This document shows, one piece after another, positions 38,045 to 49,400 of a stretch of 64,000 bases of DNA; within the stretch, counting starts at the first letter, position 1, and the number at the start of each line of letters is the position of its first letter. The notes beneath the pieces were generated by a model. That model saw only the letters and a list, made by a program, of their open reading frames with translations. It was not told the DNA's origin and searched no databases. The DNA is taken from contig JAEMWC010000167.1 in NCBI GenBank assembly GCA_016490735.1, forward strand, positions 1-64,000, given 5' to 3'. The position numbers and the translations under genes are program-made. The DNA is from Pachyseris speciosa. Its lineage: Eukaryota > Cnidaria > Anthozoa > Scleractinia > Pachyseridae.

Positions 38045-39040
38045 TCCTGCCTCTGCGACTACCCGCAGAGGCAAACAACTATAGACCCATCTCTTTACTC
38101 TCAAATTTTAATAGAGTATTTGAGAAAATAATTTACAAAAGATTAACGAGCTATATAGAAAAACATGACCTTTTGTATTCCTCACAATATGGTTTTCGTA
38201 AGGAGCATTCAACCAGCATGCAATACTTCATATTGTAAACGATATACAGTTAAACATGAATCAGCGTTTGTTTCCTGTGGAGTATTCATTGATCTTAAAA
38301 AAGCTTTCGACACCGTTGATCACGATGTTTTGCTTGATAAGCTCAATCACTATGGCTTTCGTGGAAAAATTAATGATTGGTTCTCCTCGTATCTCAAAAA
38401 TCGTACCCAAACAACGCAAGTAGACCATCATATATCAGATAAGGCCGTTGTTGAATGTGGAGTTCCTCAAGGATCAGTTCTTGGACTATTGCTTTTCTTG
38501 CTTTATGTCAATGACATCCACAGATGCTCAAATAAATTAGGGTTTTACCTCTTTGCAGATGGCACTAACATTCTCTATGCGGACAAAAATTTGAAAGATC
38601 TTGAAACAACAGTCAACCTCGAACTTCAAAACTTTATAACTGGCTGACAGCCAATAAACTAACTCTTAATATAAAAAAAATCCAACTTTGTAATATTTCA
38701 TCCTTACCAAAAGCGACTTACTTACCAACCAAAACTTTGCATGTTTGATAATGAAAAGACTGAAATATGTTCATCTCGAGTCTAAAGTCTATATAAATAT
38801 CTGGGCGTTCTCATTGATCAGAATCTCTCTTGGAAATATCACATTGATTCTATTGTTACAAAAATTAGCAAAAATGTTGGGCTGATTGCAAAGCTACGCC
38901 ACACTGTACCTCGACCAATACTTTTGAATATCTATAAGTCACTAGTTCAGCCATATTTAACCTACGGTCTTGCTGCCTGGGGTCAGGCATGCAAGACTTA
39001 TCTTAATAAAATTTTAATTCTTCAGAAAAGAGCTCTTCGC

Positions 39041-39043
<3 letters not shown>
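38045..39043 (+). pseudogene. LINE 1 reverse transcriptase, 5' piece (host of insertion)
   Basis: A broken reverse transcriptase of a non-LTR retrotransposon. It shows NNYRPISLLS at the left edge, FIDLKKAFDTVDHDVLLDKL and GVPQGSVLG. The catalytic box reads FADGT in place of FADDT, so a metal-binding Asp is lost, and there are frameshifts. The element is 5' truncated. Its frame breaks off at RALRL (39043) and resumes at 42348 with LYFTDWHDHAIP, so the 3.3 kb between is a later insertion. Confidence 0.85.
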
Positions 39044-39071
<28 letters not shown>

Positions 39072-39152
39072 CATACATACATACATACATACATACATAC
39101 ATACATACATACATACATACATACATACATACATACATACATACATACATAG
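39043..39152. repeat. ATAC/CATA microsatellite, tail of LINE 2
   Basis: About 27 uninterrupted TACA units lie at the junction of LINE 1 with the 3' end of inserted LINE 2. Read on the LINE 2 strand it is a (TATG)n tail, which is probably how it arose. Confidence 0.9.
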
Positions 39153-42100
39153 TTTATTTAAAGCAGGTTGGAAGTATTGGCAAGACAAGAGTCCTGATGT
39201 GGACCTGCACTATCTACCTAAGAATAACATTGAATAAAATATAATTTATTAACATCGGTAAAAATGATCTAAAAATATTTGAAATCTGGAGACTTAAATG
39301 AAAACAATACAAGAAGCTTTATCGAAACTTATAGAATTAAGAAAGTTCTTATTTTCTTTTAAAAATTTCTTGAAATAACCAAGGCTGGAAGAGCGTTTAC
39401 ATGAATTGGGTAGGAGGTTCCAGCACAAAGCTGCTCTGTGCTTGAAGGATGACCGGCCAATTTCAGTTCTAGGACTAGGAACTTCTAAATTGGCAAACTT
39501 CCTAAGATTATAGTTAGACGTGGATCTTACAATTAAGTCTCTAAGAGCGTCTATACAAGTGTCATTGTAGATATTAAAACTGATAGTTAATAGTCTCTTA
39601 ATATAAAACTGAATAATAGGGATCCAGAGTGGTAAATTCCTAACATCAGTGCTGTGGATATCTCTGGGCAAACTATAAATAATTTTAGTTGCCCTTAAAT
39701 GTATGCGGTCGATATCCACCAGCAATGATGGAGAACAAGAGCCCCAGACTACAATACCATATAAGACACTTGGAAGAATAGTTCGATAATAAATTGTTTG
39801 CAAAACAGGCTTTGGTAAAAACTTGATACGTTTCAAGACCGCAACTTTCTTGCTAAAGGAGGCACAAACATTCTTGGTATGCTGTTGCCATGAAAGCCTA
39901 TTATCAATAGTAAGCCCAAGGCATTTACTTGATACCTTGTATTCAATTAAACTATTGCCGTATCTCAAACAAGGCAGGGGGCCAACGAAGGTCTGATTAG
40001 AAATTATCATAGCTTCAGATTTAAATTCATGAATTACAAGTCTGTTTGACAGACACCAAGTGTGGACTTGGTCCAGTATAGATTGCAGTGTCGGAATAAT
40101 GTCATCAATGTTCTCGCCAAGGGTGTAGATCGTCGTGTCGTCCGCAAATAGATACAATTCCCCGTGTGTTATTGATTCTGCAAGATCATTAACAAATATC
40201 GAGAATAATTTAGGCCCTAAAATTGAACCTTGAGGTACCCCAAACCTGACTTTTTTTAGTTCAGACTTATTCCCTGAAATTTGGACGAACTGCTGACGCC
40301 TAGGCAAGTAGTCGGTAAGCCATGAGAACAGATCACCAGAAATGCCAGTTGCTTTTAATTTTTCCAATAAAATGGTGTGGTTGACAGTGTCGAAGGCTTT
40401 TCTGAAATCTATAAAAATGACACCCACTTTTAGACTATTGTCCAGGGCAGTTTTCCATGTTTCTGTTAGGTGGAGCAATAGACTCTCTGTAGAGTAGTTC
40501 TTTCGAAATCCCCATTGCCTTTGACTTAATAAGCCATGCAACTCCAGGTGGTTACTTAAGGTGTCACAGACAACATCTTCCAGAACCTTTCCTGGAACGC
40601 TGAGGAGGGATATAGGTCTCTAGTTGTTAACATCGGTTGGTGGGCCCTTCTTAAAGATGGGATTAACCCGTGACAGTTTCCATTTCGAAGGGAAAGATGA
40701 ATCACTCAGGCTCCTGTTAAAAACCGGTAAGAGACTGTGAATAACAGAGTCGCCAACCAGGGATAGGACTCTCGGTGAAACGTTATCAGGGCCGGTGGCC
40801 TTCATGGGTTTGGCAGCTTTTATGAGTTTATCCCTTACGAGTTTCAAGGAAAAATCGACAGTGTCCTTAATTGGGGTGATTCTGGTAATGAAGGAGTTTA
40901 GAGATGGAATGTCCAGAGGATCAAGCTGCTTAGTCAAGTCTTCACTGATATTAACAAAAAAGTCATTGAAGTACTCAGCTTTAGCTAAGCTATGGGTTAA
41001 TATCACTTCGTTGGGGCCAGAGATAGGACCTATGCTCTTGGTCTTGTGCTTTCTCAAGACTTGATTGGTCAGTCTCCAAAATTCACGTGGGTTGGATGCT
41101 TCCTCGAATGATGTTTGCCAGTAAGCAGTTTCAGCTCTCTTAAGTTGTTTTTTAATTCTTCTCTTTATACAATCTCCATTTCTCGGGGTCACCAGATAAT
41201 TTTGCATCCTTCAGGAGTTTATATCTCTTATTCATTTCCTTTCTGATGGAGGTGTTGATCCAAGGAAGAGATTTATCTCTAATCTTGGCATCTCTTGAAG
41301 GAAGGTGGTGGTGTAAAATATCATCATACAGGCATTGCCAAAAAGCCACACAGTCATCGATATCGTCAAATATCTCAGACACATGCCAGGGTGCTTGATC
41401 GAAGTCACTCTTGAGTTGATTTACATCCAATAATTTATAGTTTTTTTGCGGAGATAATCTTAGGTAAGGCTTTGCTCCTGGCTGCTTTAAAGATGGCGAA
41501 TGTCAGGTGATGATCAGAAATACCCAAGTCAATGGATCCAGAGATATAGGTTTTGGAGGGTTGGCTTGTGATCACAAGGTCGATGAGAGATTTAGAGTTG
41601 GCAGTAATACGGGTTGGAGTATTTATGATGTTCGTTAGGCCACAACTGTTTATGATCCTCAATAGGCGTTTTCCATTATCGGATTCACTGTTATCTGAGT
41701 TCCGCATCATGTCACAATTAAAATCACCAATAAGGATTATATTTTTCCTCTTCATCCAAATGTCAGCAATCAACCCTCTAAAATGATCAAAGAAGGAGAA
41801 GTCGTTTGGTGGGCGGTAGATGCAGCCAACTAAGAAGGTTTGAGATCTTATAGTGACATTAAGCCATGTTGCTTCTAGAACTGACCCGTCCCAGATATTA
41901 ACTGGGTAAACCGTAAGGTCTTCTTTAAAGTAAATCAGAACGCCACCTCCACAGGAAGTACGATCCTTCCTCGCAAAGTTATAACCAGAGATCCTAATCC
42001 AGTCATCCGAGGTGGACGAGTTTAGGTGAGTTTCGGTGATGCCAAAAAGGTCAAAGTTAACCACGTTCAAGAGGTTTTTAACTTCAGGTAGTTTGTTCAG

Positions 42101-42347
42101 AAGGCCATTGATGTTAAGATGGCCGATTTTCAAATTTTTGTTTCCTACAATCTGTTTTAGGGAAAACAAGGGGTCCTCACCTGTGGAGTTGTCCACGTTA
42201 CTCACAGGAGTAATTAGAGTTGGCTCATTTCGTTCGATAGAGTTGGTGCTTTGGAGACAACGAGGACAGATCCAGTTGAAGAAGGTTAAGTGTTGGAGAT
42301 TTTTATAATCGTTTGGCTTAACCTTGCCACATTTAATATGACACCAC
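39045..42347 (-). mobile_element. LINE 2: endonuclease/reverse transcriptase retrotransposon inserted in LINE 1
   Basis: From 5' to 3' on the minus strand there is a truncated PHD-like finger (WCHIKC ... WICPRC) and then an apurinic-type endonuclease (GHLNINGLLNK, GDFNCD, SDHHL; about 42350-41435). A connector follows at 41430-41152, then the reverse transcriptase with FIDFRKAFDTVNHTILLEKL, GVPQGSILG and the intact FADDT catalytic box (41207-39294). Three defects are seen: one extra A in an A run near 41446, a frame change near 41160-41200, and a TAG at about 40621 in the conserved NNYRPIS (Y to stop). Otherwise it is well preserved, so the insertion is fairly young. It resembles the CR1/jockey-like class, but clade assignment needs a tree. 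Confidence 0.85.
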
Positions 42348-43060
42348 ATGTTATTGTACTTCACAGACTGGCATGACCATGCAATTCCTTTATTTCTCGA
42401 AGTAAACGTCCTACCAATAACTTTTCTTTATTATGAATCGGTATCAACCTTAATGTATGATATCAATAATAATAAAGCCCCAACAAATATTCTAAATTTA
42501 TTTCAGAAAACGCGTAATATTCACTCATACAATACACGATCGTCTACATCTGGAAAGTTCGCTGTTAAAAGTTCTAGACTCGAAATACTAAACAATTCCT
42601 TTTCTCGACTCGGAGTAAAACTGTGGAATAAGATAACACGCTATATAACGGATCTTCCTAATAAAACTTTCAAACGAGTTCTTCGCAAATTGTTATTTGA
42701 TATCTTAGAAAAGGAGGATGACTATATTCAAATCCCCTTCATCATTAAAAAGTAGGTATATAGATCAAGTTTTTAATCTCTTTAATTAATGTTTGTTTTT
42801 TCTTTTCTTTTCCTCATTGTATGTCAGTAAGCGCTGTGTTAACTACATCTTCGTTTAATTTATTTATCTGCAAGGCTTGTTTTAATTTAAGGATCTTTTT
42901 TTGTTTTTTGTTTTTTGTTTTGTTTCTTAAGCTACTCATCTGAGTTGTATATGTATTTGTCTTGCCCCGCCATGACTAGCTTCTCAGCTATTTGCGGGGC
43001 AAACTACCCTTAACTTTTATATGTCAAGATAAATAAAGTTGTTGTTGTTGTTGTTGTACC
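42348..43060 (+). pseudogene. LINE 1, 3' piece with GTT tail
   Basis: This continues the interrupted LINE 1. The frame from 42348 to 42755 encodes the C-terminal domain after the reverse transcriptase, including YNTRSS and LGVKLWN. The 3' untranslated part ends in TAAATAAAG followed by a GTT repeat (about 43039-43057), the usual tail of this LINE type. Confidence 0.8.
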
Positions 43061-43420
43061 CTTTAAGGATCTGAATGACCTTCTTCACCTCAGACACTTG
43101 AGTCAGTCGTGTGTGAATCTTCGTCCGCCACTGAGAAAGTATGTCGTTAGCAGTGTGGTTAGGGGAGGAGAGGAAATGTTCCTGGACCGTGGTAGGTTTA
43201 GATTTGGTGTTAGGGTTATCTATTGTACGGCGGTGTTCATTAAATCGGTCTTTTAAACGTCGTTTAGTCTCTCCTGTGTATTGTAAATTACAGAGGCTGT
43301 ATTGAATCATGTAGATGAGGTTTTTAGTGTCACAGGTCAGGTTAGATTTAATATGGCGCGTTTCACCTGTAAAAGTAGCCTCCACGCAGTCGTTTTTAGG
43401 GGACTCGTATTTCACCTCCT
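43058..43420 (-). pseudogene. Penelope-like element GIY-YIG endonuclease fragment
   Basis: The open frame reads HIKSNLTCDTKNLIYMIQ and then LQYTGETKRRLKDRFNEHRR, matching the GIY-YIG nuclease domain at the C-terminus of Penelope-like retroelements (GIY corresponds to IYM, YIG to YTG). No reverse transcriptase is attached. The 5' side ends in an inverted junction at 43374-43477. Confidence 0.7.
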
Positions 43421-43477
43421 CCCCAGGGGAGGAGGTGAAATACGAGTCCCCTAAAAACGACTGCGTGGGAGGCTACT
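43374..43477. repeat. Head-to-head palindrome inside the Penelope-like coding sequence
   Basis: The arms are about 51 bases and differ by one base. Both encode the same peptide, KYESPKNDCV, on opposite strands, with CCTCCTCCCC/GGGGAGGAGG at the centre. It joins two oppositely oriented Penelope-like pieces. Confidence 0.8.
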
Positions 43478-44150
43478 GTAAAAGAGAAAGTATAGCTTGT
43501 GAGTCCATCTGAAATGTAGGGACAAGTTATACTTTTTTCTAGTATTTTATTTTACACTGTCAATCATTTTAGTTTTACGTGTTTCCGGTATATTACTACA
43601 TAAACACCCGGGAGGGGTACTCCCAAAAATATTGGGTGGGGGTGTGCGGCCCACCCCCTGAACCCCTTACACTATTTCAGACCAAAATCTGAGATTTTTC
43701 CTACCCTATTTCAGACCTGACTAAAAATTCGATACCCTATTTCAGACCTATTTCACGTACACGGTTGGCGTAAACACAATTAAAAGACAAAAAAGAAGGG
43801 CTTTTGTTGATGGTCTTATCACCTAATGATGAAGAAGTAGCTTCTTCGAAAAAACATATCCAATTGAAGACTAGAATGCACAAACCATACCCTATTTCAG
43901 ACCAAAATGGTCAAAATCGATACCCTATTTCAGACAAAACGATTAAAAAACCATACACTTTAGGGCCGCATATACCTATAAGCCCATATAAGGGAGTACC
44001 CCCCCCCCCCGGGCATAAACACCCCTTCCAATGTAAATTCTCATTGTACCTGAAGAAGGCTGGTTTGACCAGCCGAGACATAGTACTGAAAAATTAAAAC
44101 CATTCTACGTTGTATCGGCCCTTGCTTTTATACTTGTTGTTTATTTTATT
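43478..44150 (+). repeat. Penelope-like non-coding remnant split by a MITE
   Basis: The sequence from 43478 to 43606 continues at 44022 and onward to about 44150, once the element at 43607-44013 is removed. The right part contains GAAGAAGGCTGG and GACCAGCCGAGAC. It is assigned to the Penelope-like copy by position and orientation only. Confidence 0.4.
43607..44013. mobile_element. TTTCAGACC-family MITE with 8-bp target duplication
   Basis: This 407-bp element has termini CCCGGGAGGGGTACTCCC and GGGAGTACCCC...CCCGGG. The direct repeat CATAAACA stands on both sides (43599-43606 and 44014-44021). The interior holds four to five copies of TACCCTATTTCAGACC. The 8-bp duplication fits hAT-type transposition, though the termini are unlike the usual CAGGG ends. 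A broken relative lies at 23568-23830. Confidence 0.8.
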
Positions 44151-46492
44151 TACGCCGATCAGGTAACGTAAAACAATCGAAAGCAAGCAGATTACTCTAA
44201 TGGTAATTCGCGGTCAGTCACGAAAATGTGACGTTTAAGGTGTGATAAGTTTTCGTATCAACCACATGTATTTCAGTAATCACAAACTGTAATTTTGTGC
44301 AAGCAGAATGATAGTCCATGCGTAGCCTTACGGCTGCGCGAAGGCTAACAGAATGACTTATGCCCAATTTTCACGGAAGATGTCAACAGATTTACACAGA
44401 AATGTTGAATTTAGTATTGAACATCGAATTTATTCTTCAGCCCGAAGGTTTTATTCCGGACCGGGAGCACAAGTTATTTTCTCGCATTTGGCTGGTTTCT
44501 AAACAATGGAATAGGCCATTCCGGAGTTGCGCAGGGAACTGGGGCGAGTTTCAAATTTTAACCAATCGATAAATGGACACCATCACATGAAAGATAACGT
44601 TGAGAATGGCCATTTGACCAAGTTAGATGATTTTACATTCAAAAGAGACCAAGTAACATAGTTCAAAATCCATACCCAAAACCATATAAACTCTTAAAAA
44701 TTTTTTTACGATTTGTCTGATATTCGTGAAAATGAGCAAACAAAGTGATTTCCATCACAGTTACTTCCAAATAGTAGGTTCATGGCGGAATTTTACAGTT
44801 GTCACAAAACTGAAAAATATTTTTAAGAGTTTATATGGTTTGGGGCTTGTTTATTATTTATTTATTTCTATTATAAACATTTGTATTTCAGCCAAATAAG
44901 TGTGAATAAAAATTGAATTGAATTGAATTGGGAGACGCAGCCTCATTATTAGAGACGTTTGTATGGATTTTGAACTATGTTTCTAAGTCCATAACTTGGT
45001 CTCAGTTGGTAGAGCACCGCACTGGTATCCCACAGGTCATGGATTCGACACCTGTAAAAGCCTGCATGAATGGTGTTTTTTTTTTTTTTTTTTTTTTTTG
45101 AGCGGGCTTTATTTTCACTATTGTTTCAGCAGTGTTCATAACTACGATGCCCATTCACATCTTGATTCTTTAATCCGCAGTTCAAATATATCGTTTTTAT
45201 ATATTCATTTTCGCAAGCATAAATTTTTTTAATAAATTTCTCTCAGTAAAACGATGTTCAACAATAACTGACTTTCACAATACCGTACACGGTAAATACG
45301 GGCCAGTTATATCAACACATTCTTGAATAAATACATTTGATATTACTTCAGCAATCAGATTTTGTTTCGAGGGGTCATATGGCAAAATTTGCCAAATTGC
45401 TAGGACGGTCACCTTCAAAAACATAATCAGAGAAAAACTAAGTTGTTACGCATTTGCCATAACTGCGACTCTTCGAAAATTCAATTCGAAAATCACCAGC
45501 GCGCGGTGTACTTTACACTTGTTGCCACCTTCGCACAGCAGATGCCACAACCCGCTTCTTTGTCGTCAGTTCATTTTCATGATCAGTTCTCGATCTTTCA
45601 GCTGTCAGGGGCACCCAACGACAAGTTTCGGTAGATATCTGTTCGGTGGAGGGTAGTACGCCTTTGGCTTTCGGCGTCGATTAAAGAGTACACTCGAGTT
45701 TTCGTAACTGAAACGTATTGCCCCTGAGGTTTTAGGATAGGTCGCAATGGCTGTTTTTGGCAGGCAAAAATGTCAGCTAGCATTTTCGGAAAGAAAATAT
45801 ATATTTCCCTAGAAAGTTCGTGGAAAGTTCATTTCAGCTAGCATTTTCTCAAAGGAAGACTTTGTTCCCTAACATTTTCGGGCAATAAAAATTTCAGCTG
45901 AGGAGAAATCCGAATAGATCAAATTCTTCTCGGCTAACAAAACATCACTTTAAACAGACTTCGAACACCATAAGGTGCTTAAAAATAGCTTTCTACAGCT
46001 TTTGGTTGATTTGGCTCGTTGCGTGTCCCTGAGCTGTTGCATCACCCTGCATGTGCAAGGTTTGCTCTAGCTACTAGCGTGATCTGACCAACTCAATGCA
46101 TGGTGACGAGATACATGAACGTCGCATGGCCTGTGCAAGCAAGAAAATCGCAAGTGAAGCTACAATTTACGGACGAGGAATATGTGATTGACCCTTCATA
46201 AAAGGGTAAAAGACTTTGAAAATGATAAGCCCAGAAAGCTATTTAGATCCCGATGATTGGACATGACAAACATTTAGCCATACCGGGGTGGGGAATGAGC
46301 AGTTGCATTTTAATTCATTTTTACGTTTTAGCTCCCATATGCTCAAGAAAGCGAGATTTCGTTATTTACTCTGGCATAGCGAAACGTCATGTAACGCAGA
46401 CGCATTACCCCCTGATAGCCGGTACCTGAGATCCAAAGACACTATATAATATATATATATATGAGGAAAAATCCGCTTGAAATATTTAAAAA
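44151..46492. other. Gap upstream of the CapA-like gene
   Basis: No protein-coding gene is visible. It holds an AATTG run (about 44908-44930), a tRNA-derived SINE (44985-45100), and a TA run (46447-46462) 31 bases before the next start codon. The last few hundred bases presumably include that gene's promoter. Confidence 0.45.
44985..45100 (+). repeat. tRNA-derived SINE
   Basis: TGGTCTCAGTTGGTAGAGCA fits an A box and GGATTCGACACC a B box about 35 bases later. A run of about 22 T follows (about 45076-45099), which would stop RNA polymerase III. The acceptor stem is not paired. Confidence 0.6.
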
Positions 46493-49400
46493 ATGGATTT
46501 TACAACAAGAAAAGGGTTCATGGCGTTATATTTATATTCTTTTCTAGGAGCGTTATTCCCTCTTGCCACCATGAGTGCAGCTTCGCATGAAGGTAATGGC
46601 ATGTTCTAGCGAGATAAAAAAAATATATTGTAGCGAGATTTCTTCTGTTAAACTTCCCGTTAGGTAGTTAACTAATTATTTATGCATTGTTAAACATTTA
46701 CCTCTATCACAGCAGTTAGACAAATGACTTAAAACAGACAACTTTCGATTATGAAAGAAAAGTCTTCCGTTACGCAGGCAAGATATGATTGATATAGCTG
46801 TTTTCGTTTGCCTTAAGTTTCCGATTTTGACCATTTTGTTGGTACAAGGCTATATATTTTCTATTTGGAATTAGGGTAAGATTTCACAGTATCGTTCAAT
46901 TTAATCGCGGCGAATGGGGCTATCTAACAGAGTACTGAATGTTCAGTTTCAATTTCAAAATGGGGACTGCAAACAACGGAGACGGAGTTTGTATGTTGGT
47001 CCTTTAACTTCCTTATCAAATGGCTTGGAGTTACCTTTTCAAGCTAAATGACTAAATGACTGAGTTTGTTGGTTCTCTACTCTACTCCGAGAGGTTTTTC
47101 TCCGGGTACTCCGGTTTTCCCCCCTCCTCAAAAACCAACATTTCTCCCACACGGCCCCACAAGCTTGCAGCTTCAAATCTTAACCGTGTATAAATAAAGT
47201 TTCTTTTTTTTCTTTTACCTCCTGGAAAATAAGCAACCTTAGATCCTTCTGGGGAAAATAAATAAAGCCATTAAAGACCATAATAAAGTGTTGAAATAAA
47301 TAAATGATTGTCAATAGAAAAAATAAAATAAAATTTAGGACCATAAGGATCTTTTTGATTTCTTATGAGACGGAAAGCCTCATAAAATTAAAAACACCAA
47401 CAATCATTGGTAATAAAGAAAAGTGTGGCTGGTCGACTCTCTTAGCTTCAAAATCAAGCACCGAGAAAAAGTCACCAGACCTCAGAGAGTACCCAATATT
47501 CACTGCGAGTTCAAGGGAGAGGTAGTGGGGGTAGTGTAGGGGTAGGGGCTGGTGAAGGGCTATGAAGTGGAAAGTGGAAAACGTGAAATATCCACCGAGT
47601 CCATAAGCTTTCTCTTGCAGAGGCATCGGCCTCATTCTCTGAATAAATGTGTCTTAAGCCTCGTCTACAGGAGCAATTTTTATGTAACAACTTTTATGCG
47701 ACAATTTTTATTTGCTCGTGTAGACGAGGAAAACTGGCAAATTTTTATGTGGCAAATATACTTGCTGAGAAGCTGGCGTGTTAGCTTTTATGTGACATAT
47801 AAAAGTTGTCACATGCGAAAAGTTGCTCGTGTAGATGACTCGTCACATAAAATGTGGCAAATATTGCGGCAGCATTGGTAGTCCCCAATCTTCCCTCGCC
47901 TTGTTTCTGCGTATCTCTGCTGTCCAAAGTCATTACCGGCGTACTAAACTTTGAACTATTGACAAACATTTGCTGTACCATCTACACGACCAAATATATT
48001 TGTCACATAAAAATTGTCGCATAAAAATTGCTCGTGTAGAGGAGGCTTTATTCTCTTGCTGTGTCCATCAAGTACTAACCATATGATGCTCATTTGTTGC
48101 AGAAACAGTTAGCCTCGTATTCGCGGGTGACATCAACTTCTCGGACCCAGTCCGCTCTGATGTCCAGCACAACCACTACAGTTATAACGACACCTTGATT
48201 CGGCTGAGCCGCTACATCAGAGAAGCTGACATCTCAATTGGAAACCTGGAGTCTTCGTATGTTCCGCAGGACGCATGCTCAAGCAAAAATAGAGGAGCAA
48301 AAAATATTTTTCTTTATGCGGAGAGGACAAGTGCTTCTGCGTTAAGGTTGGTACACACAACAAAGCGCTTTAGCTAGGAATATTCAGCGAGACCAGAAAA
48401 GCAACTAATATACTTTAAAGACATTACCTGTGTTCCCGGATCGTTTTATGACTTTCTTAAGGCATTTGCACCACCTTTTTTACTGAGAGTAGCTTTCGTC
48501 TGATTGTTCTGACATTTCAGGATTTCACCCACAGACTCAAAAGGTAGAACCGTCTTGTACAGTAACAGCACCACAGGGCAGTAAAACTGAGTGGCTTTCA
48601 TTTGAATGGCCACACTTTAGGATTTCATCCGCAGACCCAAAAGGTAGAACCGTCTTGTACAGTAACTGCACCACAAGGAAGTAAAACTGAGTGGCTTTCA
48701 TTTGAATGGCCACACTTTAGGATTTCATCCGCAGACTCAAAAGGTAGAACCGTCTTGTACAGTAACTGCACCACAAGGAAGTAAAACTGAGTGGCTTTCA
48801 TTTGAATGGCCACACTTTAGGATTTCATCCGCAGAACCAAAAGGTAGAACCGTCTTGTACAGTAACTGCACAACAAGGAAGTAAAACTGAGTGGCTTTCA
48901 TTTGAATGGCCACACTTTAGGATTTCATCCGCAGACTCAAAAGGTAGAACCGTCTTGTACAGTAACTGCACCACAAGGAAGTAAAACTGAGTGGCTTTCA
49001 TTTGAATGGCCACACTTTAGGATTTCATCCGCAGACTCAAAAGTTAGAACCACCTTGTACATATTATAAACAACTGTGCCAAAAGAAAGCACTGTTCAGT
49101 AGCTTTAATTTTAGTGGTGAGATCCAGCTTGGGCAGCATAATAAACAGCATCGCAGTAACGTACTGCTCAGTGGCTTTCACCTGATACTTCACACTTTAG
49201 GATTTCACCCACAAACTATAAAAAGTTAGAACCACTTTGGAGCTGAGGCACAATAAAGAAAACTACAGGAAAGCATTGATCGGTAACATTAAGTTGAAGG
49301 GCTGCACTTTAGGATTTCATCCACTGACTCAAAACTTAGAACCACCTTGTTAAAAACAGCACCACAAGAAAGTATGCTCAGTAGTAGATTACATTTGAAT

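Noticed and set aside
38924..39188. Proteins with HTYI or CMYV repeats
   Set aside because: They are translations of the TACA microsatellite joined to LINE sequence.
48519..49018. CRISPR array or repeat protein
   Set aside because: The units are contiguous 100-mers without variable spacers, in a eukaryotic intron. The open frames occur on both strands and in shifting phases because 100 is not a multiple of three.
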